From Pseudomonadota bacterium (lineage in GTDB: Bacteria > Pseudomonadota > Gammaproteobacteria > Burkholderiales > Thiobacillaceae), in assembly GCA_021820845.1 (NCBI GenBank), contig JAKADC010000007.1, positions 37,300-101,299 of the forward strand: 64,000 nt of DNA, in the 5' to 3' direction. Made by a program: the position numbers and the translations under genes. Under the pieces are notes generated by a model. It did no database searches. It was not told the origin of the DNA and worked only from the letters and a program-made list of their open reading frames with translations. Every line of letters starts with the position of its first letter. Position 1 is the first letter of the stretch. Positions 41,639 through 51,276 of this stretch are shown here, one piece after another.

Positions 41639-42556
41639 CTACTGGTTGAAGCTCTCGATGCAGCCTTTCAGCGCGGCGACGTTCCCGGCGTCGAGGGTGC
41701 AGTTGCCCGACTTGGGCGGGCGGCTTTCGCGGCGGCGGGCGGGCGTTTCCTGCGCGGCGGCGCGCGACGCATCGACGCCATTGAGCGCGGCCAGCTGCTT
41801 TTTCGCGGTATCGATCTGCTCTTGCTTGTCGCTCAGGGCGCTTTCGGACTGCGCCAGTTTCGCCTCCGCATCGCGACGCTTGGCGGCTTCCGCTTCGAGC
41901 GCGCGCCGGGCTTCGGCACCGGATCGGGTTTGTTCCGCCAGCGCCGCTTCCAGCCGCCGGTTTTCCACAAGCTGTGCGCCGAACAGGCTTTCGAGCCGGG
42001 TATAGGAGCCGGATGTGGACGCCGAATAGGTAGCGAGCGAAGCCGCCAGTTTTCGCTCGGCGTCGTCGCGCTGGGTGCGCGCGTCCTCGAACGCTTGCCG
42101 GATGTCGGCACCGGGCTGCGCCTGTTTCGCGCGCGCCGCTTCCCGCCGCAGGCTCTCCGCAAGCACGCGGTCGAGTTGCTGCTGGAACAGCGTATAGGCG
42201 AGGGCGCCGCCGCCGATGCCACCGGCCAGCAGCACGCCGAGATGAATCAGCAGCGCGCGCAGGCGGCGCTTCGGCCTGGGAACGTCGCCGGGCGTTTCGC
42301 CGGCGGCGGCCGATGCGCCGCGCCGTGCGGGGCGGCGCCTGCCGTCGATGTCTTCGGTCTTCTCGCGCGCTCCGCCCGCTTTCTCGCGCAGCCGCTCCAG
42401 GAACGCGATCCCCGCATCGAGCACGGCCGTCACCCGGGCGCGCACCCCGGTTCGCAGCGCGCGGCGGGCGTGCGCCGCCAGCGTTTCGGCCGCGAGCGGC
42501 TCGTCAGTCGGCTCGCGGGTGCGCGGGGGCGCGGCAGGGGCGGGGGAGGCGTTCAA
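41639..42556 (-). CDS. Hypothetical single-pass membrane protein with long coiled coil
   Basis: About 305 residues if started at TTG 42556; the true start is uncertain because the frame has no in-frame ATG. The cytoplasmic-looking N-terminus is Arg/Ala-rich. One transmembrane helix (ALLIHLGVLLAGGIGGGALAY, about 101-121) is followed by a coiled coil of about 140 residues rich in Ala, Glu, Lys and Arg, and a C-terminal segment with two Cys (GNCTLDAGNVAALKGCIESFN). I do not recognise the family. Upstream on the same strand is an exporter, which it may accompany. Confidence 0.65.
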   Translation of the reverse strand: MNASPAPAAPPRTREPTDEPLAAETLAAHARRALRTGVRARVTAVLDAGIAFLERLREKAGGAREKTEDIDGRRRPARRGASAAAGETPGDVPRPKRRLRALLIHLGVLLAGGIGGGALAYTLFQQQLDRVLAESLRREAARAKQAQPGADIRQAFEDARTQRDDAERKLAASLATYSASTSGSYTRLESLFGAQLVENRRLEAALAEQTRSGAEARRALEAEAAKRRDAEAKLAQSESALSDKQEQIDTAKKQLAALNGVDASRAAAQETPARRRESRPPKSGNCTLDAGNVAALKGCIESFNQ

Positions 42557-42633
42557 GCGGGTCTCGCATCGGCGGCAGGGCTAATAGGGGTATCGGCCCG
42601 TGCGGGAAGAACTGAACGCCCGCCCGCGCGCGG

Positions 42634-44430
42634 TCAGGCGTCGAGCTGCAGCGCCGCCAGCCGCGCGTAGAGCCCGCCCTGCGTGCGCAGGTCCGCCGGG
42701 GTGCCGGTTTCCACGATGCGGCCGCCGTCCATCACGACGATGCGGTCGACTTTCTGCACCGTCGCCAGCCGGTGCGCGATGACCAGCGTCGTGCGCCCCT
42801 GCATCGCCGCGCCCAGGCCTTGCTGCACCAGCGCTTCCGATTCCGCGTCGAGGGCGCTGGTCGCCTCGTCGAGCAGCAGCAGCGGCGCACCTTTCAGGAT
42901 GGCGCGGGCGATCGCGATGCGCTGGCGCTGGCCGCCGGACAGGCGGGTGCCGCGTTCGCCGAGGAAGGTCTGGTAGCCCTCCGGCAGGCGCTCGATGAAT
43001 TCGTCCACCAGGGCGGCCCTGGCGGCGAGGAGGACTTCTTCGTCGCTGGCGGTGGCGCGGCCGTAGCGGATGTTTTCCAGGGCGTTGGCGGAGAAGATCA
43101 CCGGGTCCTGCGGCACGATGGCGATGCCATCGCGCAGGTCGTGCAGACTCAGCCGGCGGATGTCCTGCCCGTTGAGCCGGATCGCGCCTTCGGACACGTC
43201 GTAGTAGCGCAGCAGCAACTGGAACAGCGTGGTCTTGCCGGCGCCGGACGGGCCGACGAGCGCGACGCTTTCGCCCGGGCGGATGTCCAGGCAGACGTCG
43301 TCGAGCGCGAGGGTCTGCGGGCGGGCCGGATAACGGAAGCCGACGTGCTCGAAGCGGATCGCCGCCGCACCGCGCCGGACGGGCGCCTGCGGACCGGACG
43401 CGTCGCGGATCGCGGGTTCGGCATGCAGCAGGTCGAGCAGCCGCTCGGTCGCCCCGGCGGCGCGCATCACGTCGCCCCACACTTCCGACAGGGTGCCGAC
43501 GCCGCCGGCCACCAACGCGGCATAGAGGACGAAGGACGCCAGTTCGCCCCCGGTCATGACGCCCGCGTGCACCTGGCGCGCACCGATCCAGAGCACGAAG
43601 ATGATCGTCCCCATCACGGCGGTGATGATGAGCGCCGTGAGCGCGGCGCGCACGCGCGTGCGCCGGATCGCGGTGACGAAGCTGGCTTCCGTGCGCGCGG
43701 CGAAGCGCCGGGCCTCCTCGGCTTCCTGGTTGTACGCCTGCACCGTCGGCATGGCGTTGAGGATTTCGCCGGCCAGCGCCGAAGCGTCGGCGATCCGGTC
43801 CTGCGATTCCCGCGAGAGCTTCCTGACCTTGCGGCCGATGGCGAGGATCGGCAAGGTCAGCAGGGCCATCAGGCCCAGGTTCAGCGAAAACAGGTAGAGG
43901 CTGGTGACGGCCAGCATGATCATGCCGCCGGTGAACTGGAACAGGCTGCGCAGGCCCATCGAGATGGAGCTGCCGACCACGGTCTGGATCAGCGTCGTGT
44001 CGCCGGTGAGCCGCGACAGCACCTCGCCGGTCTGCAGGGTCTCGAAGAACTGCGGCGACTGCGACAGCACGCGCGCATAGACCGCGTTGCGGAGGTCGGC
44101 CGTCGCGCGTTCGCCGATCCACGACACGGTGTAATAGCGCGCGGCGACGGCGAGCGCCCAGGTCGCCGCGAGCGCGAAGAGAGCGAGAAAATGCCCGTTC
44201 AGGCTCAAGCTGCCGAGCATGCCGCCACCCGCCTGCGCGGGTTTGCCGAAGCCGAAGTCGATGAGATCGCGAAACGCGAGCGGTACCACGAGGATGGTGC
44301 CCGAGCCCAGGCACAGCAGCACGAACGCCAGCGCAATGCGCGCCCGGTAGGGCCGCAGGAAGGGCCACAGACCTTTCAGGGCTGCCAGCGATCGCGGGGC
44401 GGCAGGGCGGCGAGAGGAGGTGTCGGTCAT
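42634..44430 (-). CDS. ABC exporter with fused membrane and ATPase domains (MsbA/lipid A exporter-like)
   Basis: 598 residues. Six-helix type IV exporter membrane domain (about 20-320), then an ATPase with Walker A GPSGAGKTT, signature LSGGQRQRIAIARA, Walker B LLLLDEATSALD and H-loop VIAHRLATV. A half-transporter that would work as a homodimer. Substrate unknown: lipid, peptide or drug export are all possible. The alternating MsbA-like organisation and Arg-rich start are ordinary. It sits between a patatin lipoprotein gene and a coiled-coil membrane protein on one strand. Confidence 0.88.
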   Translation of the reverse strand: MTDTSSRRPAAPRSLAALKGLWPFLRPYRARIALAFVLLCLGSGTILVVPLAFRDLIDFGFGKPAQAGGGMLGSLSLNGHFLALFALAATWALAVAARYYTVSWIGERATADLRNAVYARVLSQSPQFFETLQTGEVLSRLTGDTTLIQTVVGSSISMGLRSLFQFTGGMIMLAVTSLYLFSLNLGLMALLTLPILAIGRKVRKLSRESQDRIADASALAGEILNAMPTVQAYNQEAEEARRFAARTEASFVTAIRRTRVRAALTALIITAVMGTIIFVLWIGARQVHAGVMTGGELASFVLYAALVAGGVGTLSEVWGDVMRAAGATERLLDLLHAEPAIRDASGPQAPVRRGAAAIRFEHVGFRYPARPQTLALDDVCLDIRPGESVALVGPSGAGKTTLFQLLLRYYDVSEGAIRLNGQDIRRLSLHDLRDGIAIVPQDPVIFSANALENIRYGRATASDEEVLLAARAALVDEFIERLPEGYQTFLGERGTRLSGGQRQRIAIARAILKGAPLLLLDEATSALDAESEALVQQGLGAAMQGRTTLVIAHRLATVQKVDRIVVMDGGRIVETGTPADLRTQGGLYARLAALQLDA

Positions 44431-44482
44431 TCCTGGATTGTCCGCGTCGATGCGCCCGCGTTCCCTGCCTCCGTGTCCGTGG

Positions 44483-45361
44483 CTAGCGTTGCAGCGCCCG
44501 CGCGAGTCTCGCCTTCAGTTCCGGCATCACGGCGGCCGCAGCCTTCTCGCCTTCCAGTATGGCCTGGTTGCGGTCCGCGAAGTCGGTTCTGCCGAGCGCG
44601 GAGGTCTCGGGCCGGATGACGATGTCGGCATCCTCCAGCTGGTGGAGGCTGATGGCATGACCCATGATGGCGAAGGTCTGCAGCATCACGTCGAGCGTGC
44701 CGGCGAGGCGGGTGCGGCGGTTCACGCTGGAGATGTCCACGGCGATGACGAAGTCGGCGCCCATGGCCCGCGCCGACTCGGCGGGCACCGGCGAGGTGAG
44801 GCCGCCGTCCACGTAGTCCCGGCCGCCGATCTCGACCGGCTGGAACACGCCCGGCACGGCGCTGGAGGCGCGCACCGCCATGCCGGTGTCGCCGCGGCGG
44901 AAGAGCACCATCTCGCCGCTTTGCAGGTCGGTGGCCACCACGCCCAGCGATTTCGGCAGCTTCTGGATCGGCACGTTCTTCACCTTCTGGTCGATGAAGT
45001 TCTGCAGCGCCTCGCCCCGCAGCACCCCGCGGTTGGGCAGCGTCCAGTCCGCCACCATGTCCTCCTGCATTCCCAGCGCCAGTTGCTGGAGGTCGAAGCC
45101 GCTCATGCCCGACGCGTAGAGCGCCCCCACCACCGCGCCGGCGCTGGTGCCCACCACGATGGTGGGCGTGATGCCCTGCGCCTCCAGCGCCTTGATCACG
45201 CCGATGTGTGCGAAGCCCCGCGCCGCGCCGCCGCCGAGGACGAGGGCGATCTTGAGCGGCGGCTTCGGCGTGGGCACCGCGACGGGTGGCGTCCGTGGAC
45301 CGGGGAAGGCCGTGCAGGCGGAGAGGAGAAGGGCGGGCAGGAGGAGGGCGAGGCGGCGCAT
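44483..45361 (-). CDS. Patatin-like phospholipase lipoprotein (RssA-like)
   Basis: 292 residues from the ATG at 45361. Lipoprotein signal MRRLALLLPALLLSAC (Cys16), then a Pro-rich linker, then the patatin fold: oxyanion loop GGGAARGFAH, nucleophile motif GTSAG (Ser73), and catalytic Asp in YVDGGLTSP. A Ser-Asp dyad lipid acyl hydrolase tethered to the envelope. Upstream of the MsbA-like exporter on the same strand, so lipid turnover and export may be linked. Confidence 0.9.
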   Translation of the reverse strand: MRRLALLLPALLLSACTAFPGPRTPPVAVPTPKPPLKIALVLGGGAARGFAHIGVIKALEAQGITPTIVVGTSAGAVVGALYASGMSGFDLQQLALGMQEDMVADWTLPNRGVLRGEALQNFIDQKVKNVPIQKLPKSLGVVATDLQSGEMVLFRRGDTGMAVRASSAVPGVFQPVEIGGRDYVDGGLTSPVPAESARAMGADFVIAVDISSVNRRTRLAGTLDVMLQTFAIMGHAISLHQLEDADIVIRPETSALGRTDFADRNQAILEGEKAAAAVMPELKARLARALQR

Positions 45362-45476
45362 GGAAAGAACCGGCATTGTCGGGAAACCGGATTATGCGGG
45401 GCGGCGTTCGACGCGGGTAGCTTGCCTATGAATTGGGGGGGCGGTGTCTGGATTCACCGAGGCCCTCGCGCTTCGT

Positions 45477-46616
45477 TCAAGCCGGTCGAATGCCGCCGAG
45501 GAGGCGGCGAATTGGCGGCCCGAAGGTGGCGCGGAAGCCGGAACTGTGAATCGCCATTCCGCCGAGGAATCCGATCAGGCTACCCAGTACCGTGTCGATG
45601 AAGCGGGCCTGGATGAGCTGGGTCGCGCTGCCGAGCGGAAAGTGCGTGGCATCGCCCAGGAGGATCGTCATGGGGGTGATGAAGATGGCCGCGAATCCAT
45701 AGTGGCGGACCACGGCGGTCTCGACTATGAAAGCCAGAGCCATGATCAGAAGCGCGACGAGCCATGGATCAAGGGGCAGTGCGAAAATGCCCCAGGTGAA
45801 CGCCAGCCCCACGGTTGTGCCCAGAATGCGATGGACCTGTCGATCCCAGACTGTGCGCATGGTGGCGCCCTGGATTACGGCCAGGCAACTCACGGCTACC
45901 CAGTAGGCCTTTCCCAGGCTGAACAACTGGGCCAGCAGCAGCGATGATCCCACGCTGACTCCAATGACGATCGCGTCGAAGATGACGTAATCGAAGGTGG
46001 GTGGCGGGGAGGGGACGACCGGCTTGGGGTCGCGAGTGCGGAGAATAAGGACGCTGTAGACAAGTGCAATCAATCCGGCCGCGATGGTGCCCAGTGCGAG
46101 CGCGCCGACCTTGGTGGGCACTTGAGCAAGCGTACCGGGCGAGTCGGCGCCCAGGGCGGCGGCCATCACGAAGAACAGGCTCCCCGGCGGCCCCACTCGG
46201 TAAAGACGGCACACCATCGTGACGAGGATGGCGCTAAGCGTCAGCACCAGCATCATGGCGGCCGGCAGCAGGTGGCTCAATATGCCCAGGGCAAAACAGC
46301 CGATCATGCCGAAGCCGCAAGCCATGAACATCACCATCCGGTGCTGGAGCGGGGTCGGTGGCAGATAAATGAAGACCAGCCCACCCAGCGAACCTATCAG
46401 TCCCAGCGCCATCTGGTCGAACCCGGCGCCGAATAGCAGGGGCACGCCAATGGCCAGGCTGGCGGCGAAGGGCATCTGCCAGGGACGGTCGCTCGCTCGA
46501 GCAGCGGTAAGCTGGCGCCATTCTTCCGCCGCGAACGAGCGAAACCGATCTTTTCGCGACCTGGAATCCATCCGGTCTTTACTGCTCTTCGTGTCAGGGG
46601 ATTGGCGTTGGTGCAT
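45477..46616 (-). CDS. FUSC-family membrane protein (aromatic acid exporter-like)
   Basis: 379 residues; an alternative start at 46571 (MDSRSRKDRF) would remove 15 polar residues. Two blocks of about five helices each, the second with the FUSC signature AYWVAVSCLAVIQGATMRTVWDRQVHRILGTTVG. The soluble C-terminal domain of full-length YccS/AaeB is missing, so this is a short version. Export of aromatic acids is the family model; the substrate here is unknown. Codon use and GC look somewhat lower than in neighbours. Confidence 0.8.
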   Translation of the reverse strand: MHQRQSPDTKSSKDRMDSRSRKDRFRSFAAEEWRQLTAARASDRPWQMPFAASLAIGVPLLFGAGFDQMALGLIGSLGGLVFIYLPPTPLQHRMVMFMACGFGMIGCFALGILSHLLPAAMMLVLTLSAILVTMVCRLYRVGPPGSLFFVMAAALGADSPGTLAQVPTKVGALALGTIAAGLIALVYSVLILRTRDPKPVVPSPPPTFDYVIFDAIVIGVSVGSSLLLAQLFSLGKAYWVAVSCLAVIQGATMRTVWDRQVHRILGTTVGLAFTWGIFALPLDPWLVALLIMALAFIVETAVVRHYGFAAIFITPMTILLGDATHFPLGSATQLIQARFIDTVLGSLIGFLGGMAIHSSGFRATFGPPIRRLLGGIRPA

Positions 46617-46830
46617 CTCGCTGTGTCGCCGCTCAAAGGGGCAAAGTCCTGCGCCACATATTCAGGTTGAGGCTACCATACTTGGCTGATGAATTTGGCG
46701 CGTTGATTTCCGCGTTCTGCCATGCTGTCATGGATCGACAGCAATCGACAGCAGTCAACAACCCGTTTCGGTCCCCCTGCTGCCTGCCAGGGGAAAGCGC
46801 AGCCGCCGTTCCAGCCGTGACCCTGCCCCT

Positions 46831-47391
46831 CTATTTCTTCTTCCTGTAATACCCCACCAGTTCACCCTGCGCCAGAACGTGCCCCTGCATCGCCTTTTCG
46901 AGCGCGGCCTTCGTCGCCGGCTGCAGAACCGGCAGCACGGTGTCGAGCGCGTACAGCTTGTAAAAATAGCGGTGGCGGCCGATCGGCGGGCAGGGGCCGC
47001 CGTAGCCTGTGCGCTTCCAGTCGTTGAGGCCTTCGCGCGTGCCGGCCGGCAGGGCCGCGGGCTGCACGCCGGCAGCGAACCCGCCGGTGCCGGGCGGAAT
47101 GTTGTAGAGCACCCAATGCACCCAGGTCCTCTGCGGGGCGGCAGGGTCCGGCGCGTCGGGGTCATCGACGATCAGCGCCAGACTCCTGGTTCCGGACGGG
47201 ACGCCGGTCCACGCCAGCGGCGGTGACTGGTCGCGGCCTTCGCAGGTGTAGAGGGCGGGGATGTCGGCATTCGGGGCGAAAGCGCTCGAACGCAGTTCCA
47301 TGGTCATTCTCCTTTCCGCGGCGTGTGCCATCCCGCCCGCCACGGCGAGCACGCCGGCTATGCTGATCAGTCTGCTGGTGAAATCGCGCAT
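46831..47391 (-). CDS. YbhB/YbcL-family PEBP (Raf-kinase-inhibitor-like) protein, exported
   Basis: 186 residues from the ATG at 47391. A signal peptide (MRDFTSRLISIAGVLAVAGGMAHA) precedes a complete PEBP fold: LYTCEGRDQSPPLAWTGVP, the DPDAPDP ligand-site loop, TWVHWVLYNIP and GYGGPCPPIGRHRYFYKLYAL. The conserved anion-binding His and Asp residues are in place. Bacterial members are periplasmic or cytoplasmic proteins of poorly known role. It starts 18 bases after the end of the H+-ATPase gene, so a joint transcript is likely. Confidence 0.9.
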   Translation of the reverse strand: MRDFTSRLISIAGVLAVAGGMAHAAERRMTMELRSSAFAPNADIPALYTCEGRDQSPPLAWTGVPSGTRSLALIVDDPDAPDPAAPQRTWVHWVLYNIPPGTGGFAAGVQPAALPAGTREGLNDWKRTGYGGPCPPIGRHRYFYKLYALDTVLPVLQPATKAALEKAMQGHVLAQGELVGYYRKKK

Positions 47392-47408
47392 GCGTTTCCC
47401 TTTACGAG

Positions 47409-49859
47409 CTATGCGAGTGCTCTCGGAACCTGCCACCTGATCATGGCCACTTTCACGGCGTCGTTCACGCCCAGGCAGCACACGATCGAATAGGCGAGGA
47501 TCGCGAATGTCTGCTCCCAGGGCAGGGGCATGAGCCCACTGAGATCGAGCCGCGTCATGACGGTGCCGATGAGGAGGACGGCGGCCAGCGCCGCCGTCAG
47601 GGCCTTGCTGGGCCGCGTCGCCCAGAACGAACGGCGCTCGCGCGCGGACACGATGGAAAACACGGCCATGTAGAGCAGCGTCAGAAAACTGAAGGTATAG
47701 AGCGCATTGTCGTTGCTCGCCAGGACGAAATGCGTCCAGCCGATCCAGAGCAGCAGGAGCGACTCCGCGACCATCGCGATGCCCAGCACCACCGACACGA
47801 CGACGAAGCCGCCGATGTCCCAGGTTTCCGGCTGGTGCGAGGGCCGCACATGGTCGGTGGCGAGCGCGATCTTGGCGAAGTCGGTCATGAAGACCAGCAG
47901 CAGCATGGCGAAGGCGGAAACGACGAACTTGCCGGTCGCCACGAAGGCGATGGCGACGAAGGAGGCCTTGAGGATGGTGCGGCTGATCTTGTTGATGATC
48001 CAGGTCAGGATGCGCTGGTAGATCGTCCGCCCCTGTTTGACCAGCGCGACGATATTGGTCAGCCCGGGCTCGGTCAGGACCACGCTCGCCGCGCCCTTGG
48101 CGACGTCGGTCGCGCTGCTGACGGCGATGCCGACTTCGGCCTGGCGCAGCGCGGGCGCGTCGTTGACGCCGTCGCCCGTCATGCCGGTCACGTGGCCCGC
48201 GGCCTGCAGGTGCTGCACGACGATGTACTTGTCCTCCGGATACACCTCAGCGAAGCCGTCGGCGCCTGCCAGCAGATCGCCCGCCTTGTCGCCGGCCTGC
48301 CCGATCGCGGCCTTGAGGTCCGCCACGCGCCGGATGGTCGACAGGCCGACGTCCCTGGCGACGTCGCGCGCGACGGGCAGCGCGTCGCCGGTGAGCATCT
48401 TCACCGACACCCCGAGATCGCGCAGGGTGGCGATGAGCTGCGCGGCATCCGGCCGCGGCGGGTCGACCAGGCTCACCAGCCCGACCAGGACGGGGAGACC
48501 GCTTTCATCCCCGCGTGCGACCGCCAGGGTCCGGTAGCCCTTCGCGGCCGATTCGCCTGCCCGCGCCTCCAGCGCCTCGATCTCGGCCGCCTGCAGTCCG
48601 CAGGCCTCGGCCAGGGTGCGCACGGCGCCTTTCATCACGCGCAGGCGGCGCCCGTTCTGCTCGACCACGGCCTCGGTGCGCCGGGTCTTTGCGTCGAACG
48701 GGGCGAATGACACGGGGGTGAATTCCGTAGCGCCGTCGAAGACATGTTGCGCGCTCGCGGCCGCGAGGAAAGCCAGGTCGATCGGATCCTGGTTGGCCGC
48801 CCGCGACGCCAGCGCGCCGGCGAGCAGCACGTCGGTTTTGCTGGCGTCCCCGAGCGGAATCACGCCGGCGACGGCGAGCTGGTTCAGCGTGATCGTGCCG
48901 GTCTTGTCGACGCACAGCGTGTCCATCGTCGCGGCGTCCTCGGCGGCGTTGAGCCGCGTGACCAGCACGCCGCGCCTGGCCAGTTCCTTCGACCCCACCG
49001 CCATGCCGACCGTGAACATGACCGGCAGGGCAACCGGCACCGCGCTCATCAGCAGCACGAGCAGGAGCGGCACGACCTCGAGGAGCGGCGTGCCGCGCAG
49101 CAGCGACAGCAGAAACACGAGGGCCAGCAGCGTGCCGACGATGACGAAGAGCCAGCGCACCACCTTGGCGACCACGGATTCGATGTGGAGCGCCGGACGC
49201 GCGGCCTGGACCAGTTCGGTGGTGCGGCCGAAATAGGTCTGCGCGCCGGTCAGCATCACCACGCCGTTGCCTTCGCCGCGGCGGACGATCGAGCCCGACG
49301 ACAGCACGCCGCCGGCCGTCCGGTCGACCTCCTGCGATTCGCCGGTGAGGGCCGACTGATCGACGCTCACCTCGCCGTCAAGCAGCTTCACGTCGGCCGG
49401 AACGAGGTCGCCGGAACGCACGCGGACGATGTCGCCGGGCACCAGTTCGCGCGCGGGTATCGATTGCCAGCTCGCTTCACGCAGCACCCGCGCGTTGACC
49501 TGCAGGCGCCGTCGCAGCGCCTCGACCACGCCTGCCGCCCGCCGTTCCTGCATGAATCCCAGCACCGCATTGACGACCAGCAGCGCGCTCACCACGGCGA
49601 GGTCCGCGTATTTCCCGAGGAAGGCCGACAGCACCATGATCAGTTCGAGCATCCACGCCGACACGCCCCAGAACTTGGCAAGAAACTGGCGCAGCGGGTG
49701 GGCCTTCTGTTCGGGCACCTCGTTGTAGCCGTGCGCGTGCCGGCGCGCATCCACCTCGGCGGCGCCAAGGCCGGTTTCGGGATCGACCGCGAGCGCCGCG
49801 AGTGCGTCCGGAACGGAGGCGGCGGCGAGATCGGGTATCTGGGCAGGCGGGTTGGACAT
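47409..49859 (-). CDS. Plasma-membrane-type H+-exporting P-type ATPase (P3A)
   Basis: 816 residues. Actuator motif LTGES (171-175), phosphorylation motif CVDKTGTIT (Asp318), nucleotide-domain KGAVRTL, PPRPDAAQLIATLRDLG and MLTGDALP, hinge MTGDGVNDAPALRQAEVGIAV. About ten membrane helices, with VPVALPV in M4. Length and sequence fit the P3A proton pumps of archaea, plants and some acid- or metal-tolerant bacteria rather than Ca2+ or K+ pumps. It would extrude protons and support pH homeostasis. Followed by the PEBP gene and preceded by uspA on the same strand. Confidence 0.9.
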   Translation of the reverse strand: MSNPPAQIPDLAAASVPDALAALAVDPETGLGAAEVDARRHAHGYNEVPEQKAHPLRQFLAKFWGVSAWMLELIMVLSAFLGKYADLAVVSALLVVNAVLGFMQERRAAGVVEALRRRLQVNARVLREASWQSIPARELVPGDIVRVRSGDLVPADVKLLDGEVSVDQSALTGESQEVDRTAGGVLSSGSIVRRGEGNGVVMLTGAQTYFGRTTELVQAARPALHIESVVAKVVRWLFVIVGTLLALVFLLSLLRGTPLLEVVPLLLVLLMSAVPVALPVMFTVGMAVGSKELARRGVLVTRLNAAEDAATMDTLCVDKTGTITLNQLAVAGVIPLGDASKTDVLLAGALASRAANQDPIDLAFLAAASAQHVFDGATEFTPVSFAPFDAKTRRTEAVVEQNGRRLRVMKGAVRTLAEACGLQAAEIEALEARAGESAAKGYRTLAVARGDESGLPVLVGLVSLVDPPRPDAAQLIATLRDLGVSVKMLTGDALPVARDVARDVGLSTIRRVADLKAAIGQAGDKAGDLLAGADGFAEVYPEDKYIVVQHLQAAGHVTGMTGDGVNDAPALRQAEVGIAVSSATDVAKGAASVVLTEPGLTNIVALVKQGRTIYQRILTWIINKISRTILKASFVAIAFVATGKFVVSAFAMLLLVFMTDFAKIALATDHVRPSHQPETWDIGGFVVVSVVLGIAMVAESLLLLWIGWTHFVLASNDNALYTFSFLTLLYMAVFSIVSARERRSFWATRPSKALTAALAAVLLIGTVMTRLDLSGLMPLPWEQTFAILAYSIVCCLGVNDAVKVAMIRWQVPRALA

Positions 49860-49929
49860 CAGATGGGCGGGAAGGCTTGGGGAAACGACCGCGGCGCCCG
49901 GCGGTTTGCGCCGGACAGAGGCCGTCGCC

Positions 49930-50376
49930 TCACGTCCCGCGGATCAGCAGCACCGGCTTGGTCGCGACCCGGGTCACACCCTCGGCGATGCTGCCCAGCA
50001 GCATGTGGCTCAGCCCGCGGCGGCCGTGGGTACCGATGACGATCAGGTCGGCCGGCCAGGCGTCGGCGTCTGCCGCGATCGTCTCCGGAATCCGCTGCCC
50101 CAGCGAGTCGATTTCGAGCAGGCCCGTTTCGGCGGTCACGCCGCCTGCACCCGCTGTCGTGGCGGCCTTGCGGAGGATGGCCTGGCCGGCCTGCGTCATG
50201 GCGTCCCAGACCTCCGCGGGATTGGGAAATTCCAGGCCCAGATTGATATTGACGTTGTCCACCACGTGGACGATCCGCAATTGCGCCCCGAGTGTCGCCG
50301 CCAGCTTGACCACTTCGCGCAGTGCCGCTTCCGAGGTAGGGCTGCCATCCACGGCTACCAGGATACGTTTGAACAT
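49930..50376 (-). CDS. UspA-family universal stress protein
   Basis: 148 residues with AAGGAGG eight bases before ATG. Usp fold: [23 protein letters not shown] at the start, and the ATP-binding signature [32 protein letters not shown] at the end (G-x2-G-x9-G-S type). An ATP-binding type of Usp. It lies just upstream of the H+-ATPase gene on the same strand, suggesting joint stress-linked expression. Confidence 0.93.
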   Translation of the reverse strand: MFKRILVAVDGSPTSEAALREVVKLAATLGAQLRIVHVVDNVNINLGLEFPNPAEVWDAMTQAGQAILRKAATTAGAGGVTAETGLLEIDSLGQRIPETIAADADAWPADLIVIGTHGRRGLSHMLLGSIAEGVTRVATKPVLLIRGT

Positions 50377-50469
50377 CGTGCCTCCTTCGTTCGTCGTCGG
50401 GTCCGGCCGCTTTTAATCGAAGCACATCCGGGGAACGAGCGCTAGCCCGCCGGCCCGGACCAGGGCGGG

Positions 50470-51075
50470 CTACTGCTTCGAGACGGCGAGCAGCGCGGAC
50501 AGGAAGGCCTTGTCATCGAACAGCATTTTCATGCCGTTCTGGAGCGCCCGCTCCAGCGCGATTCTGGCGTTGTTTCCCGTCGCAAGCTGCGTGTTCGCTT
50601 CCTTGCCCTGGGCGACGATCTGCTTCGCGTACAGCAGGGCGCCGTCTTTCGATTTCACGGTGACGGACAGGTTCAGGTCAGCCACGGCGTCGCCGGCGAA
50701 GAAGCCCATCTTGTGATCGTTGTAGAAGCGGGTGACGTCGGCGGCGACCTTGACGAGTGCCGCGTCCGAATCGAGCCTGAAGCCGCGCGCCCGCAGTTCC
50801 TGCTCGATCGCCTTGCGGACGGTCACGGCGACATCCTCGGTGGCGGTGATGGGCGCCATCTCGGCGCCGAAGCCGTTCTTCTTGCTGCTGACCTTGCTCT
50901 TGTCCAGCCGTTGATCCACAACCGTCACGTCGACGGGCACCTTGTCCGCGCCCGCGATTTTGGACACACCCGTTTGCGGAACGTAGTTGATCTCAATCTG
51001 CTCGGTCGTGAGCGCGCAGCCCGACAGGCTTGCGGCGGCCATGCAACAGGCGAAGGCCAGTGTTCTTGCTTGCAT
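50470..51075 (-). CDS. YajG-like lipoprotein
   Basis: 201 residues from the ATG at 51075, with AGGGAG upstream. Lipoprotein signal ending SLSGC (Cys20). The mature part contains INYVPQTGVSKIAGADKVPVDVTVVDQR and VRKAIEQELRARGFRLDSDAALV, the pattern of the YajG (DUF4810-adjacent) outer-membrane lipoproteins. Its function is not established. A GC-rich 9-bp inverted repeat overlaps the stop codon but has no T tract. Confidence 0.8.
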   Translation of the reverse strand: MQARTLAFACCMAAASLSGCALTTEQIEINYVPQTGVSKIAGADKVPVDVTVVDQRLDKSKVSSKKNGFGAEMAPITATEDVAVTVRKAIEQELRARGFRLDSDAALVKVAADVTRFYNDHKMGFFAGDAVADLNLSVTVKSKDGALLYAKQIVAQGKEANTQLATGNNARIALERALQNGMKMLFDDKAFLSALLAVSKQ

Positions 51076-51216
51076 TTGTTGTCTCCCTGGGTCGAATGAA
51101 CGCTGCCGAAACGTTTTCAGCGCGGCCATTATGCGTAGCGGGACCGTTCGTTTACAAGGCCTGGACGCGGATTCGGGACGCCGCCCGCGCGGCCGCGCCG
51201 ACGGGCTTGCGGACCG

Positions 51217-51222
51217 TATAAT
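51217..51222 (+). promoter_or_regulatory. Consensus -10 box upstream of the K+ channel gene
   Basis: TATAAT lies 54 bases before the channel start codon in the 201-base divergent gap. No good -35 hexamer is found 16-18 bases upstream in the GC-rich sequence, so this is a partial match that might depend on an activator. Confidence 0.35.
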
Positions 51223-51276
51223 CCCCGCATCCGTATTCGCGGCAGCCAGCACCCGCTGTGCGGCCTGCCCTACGAC

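Noticed and set aside
46734..46753. Tandem copies of ATCGACAGCA
   Set aside because: Only two copies in an otherwise featureless gap between the FUSC and PEBP genes; too little to call a repeat element.
50443..50472. 9-bp GC-rich inverted repeat at the YajG-like stop codon as a terminator
   Set aside because: The stem is perfect but no T tract follows on either strand.
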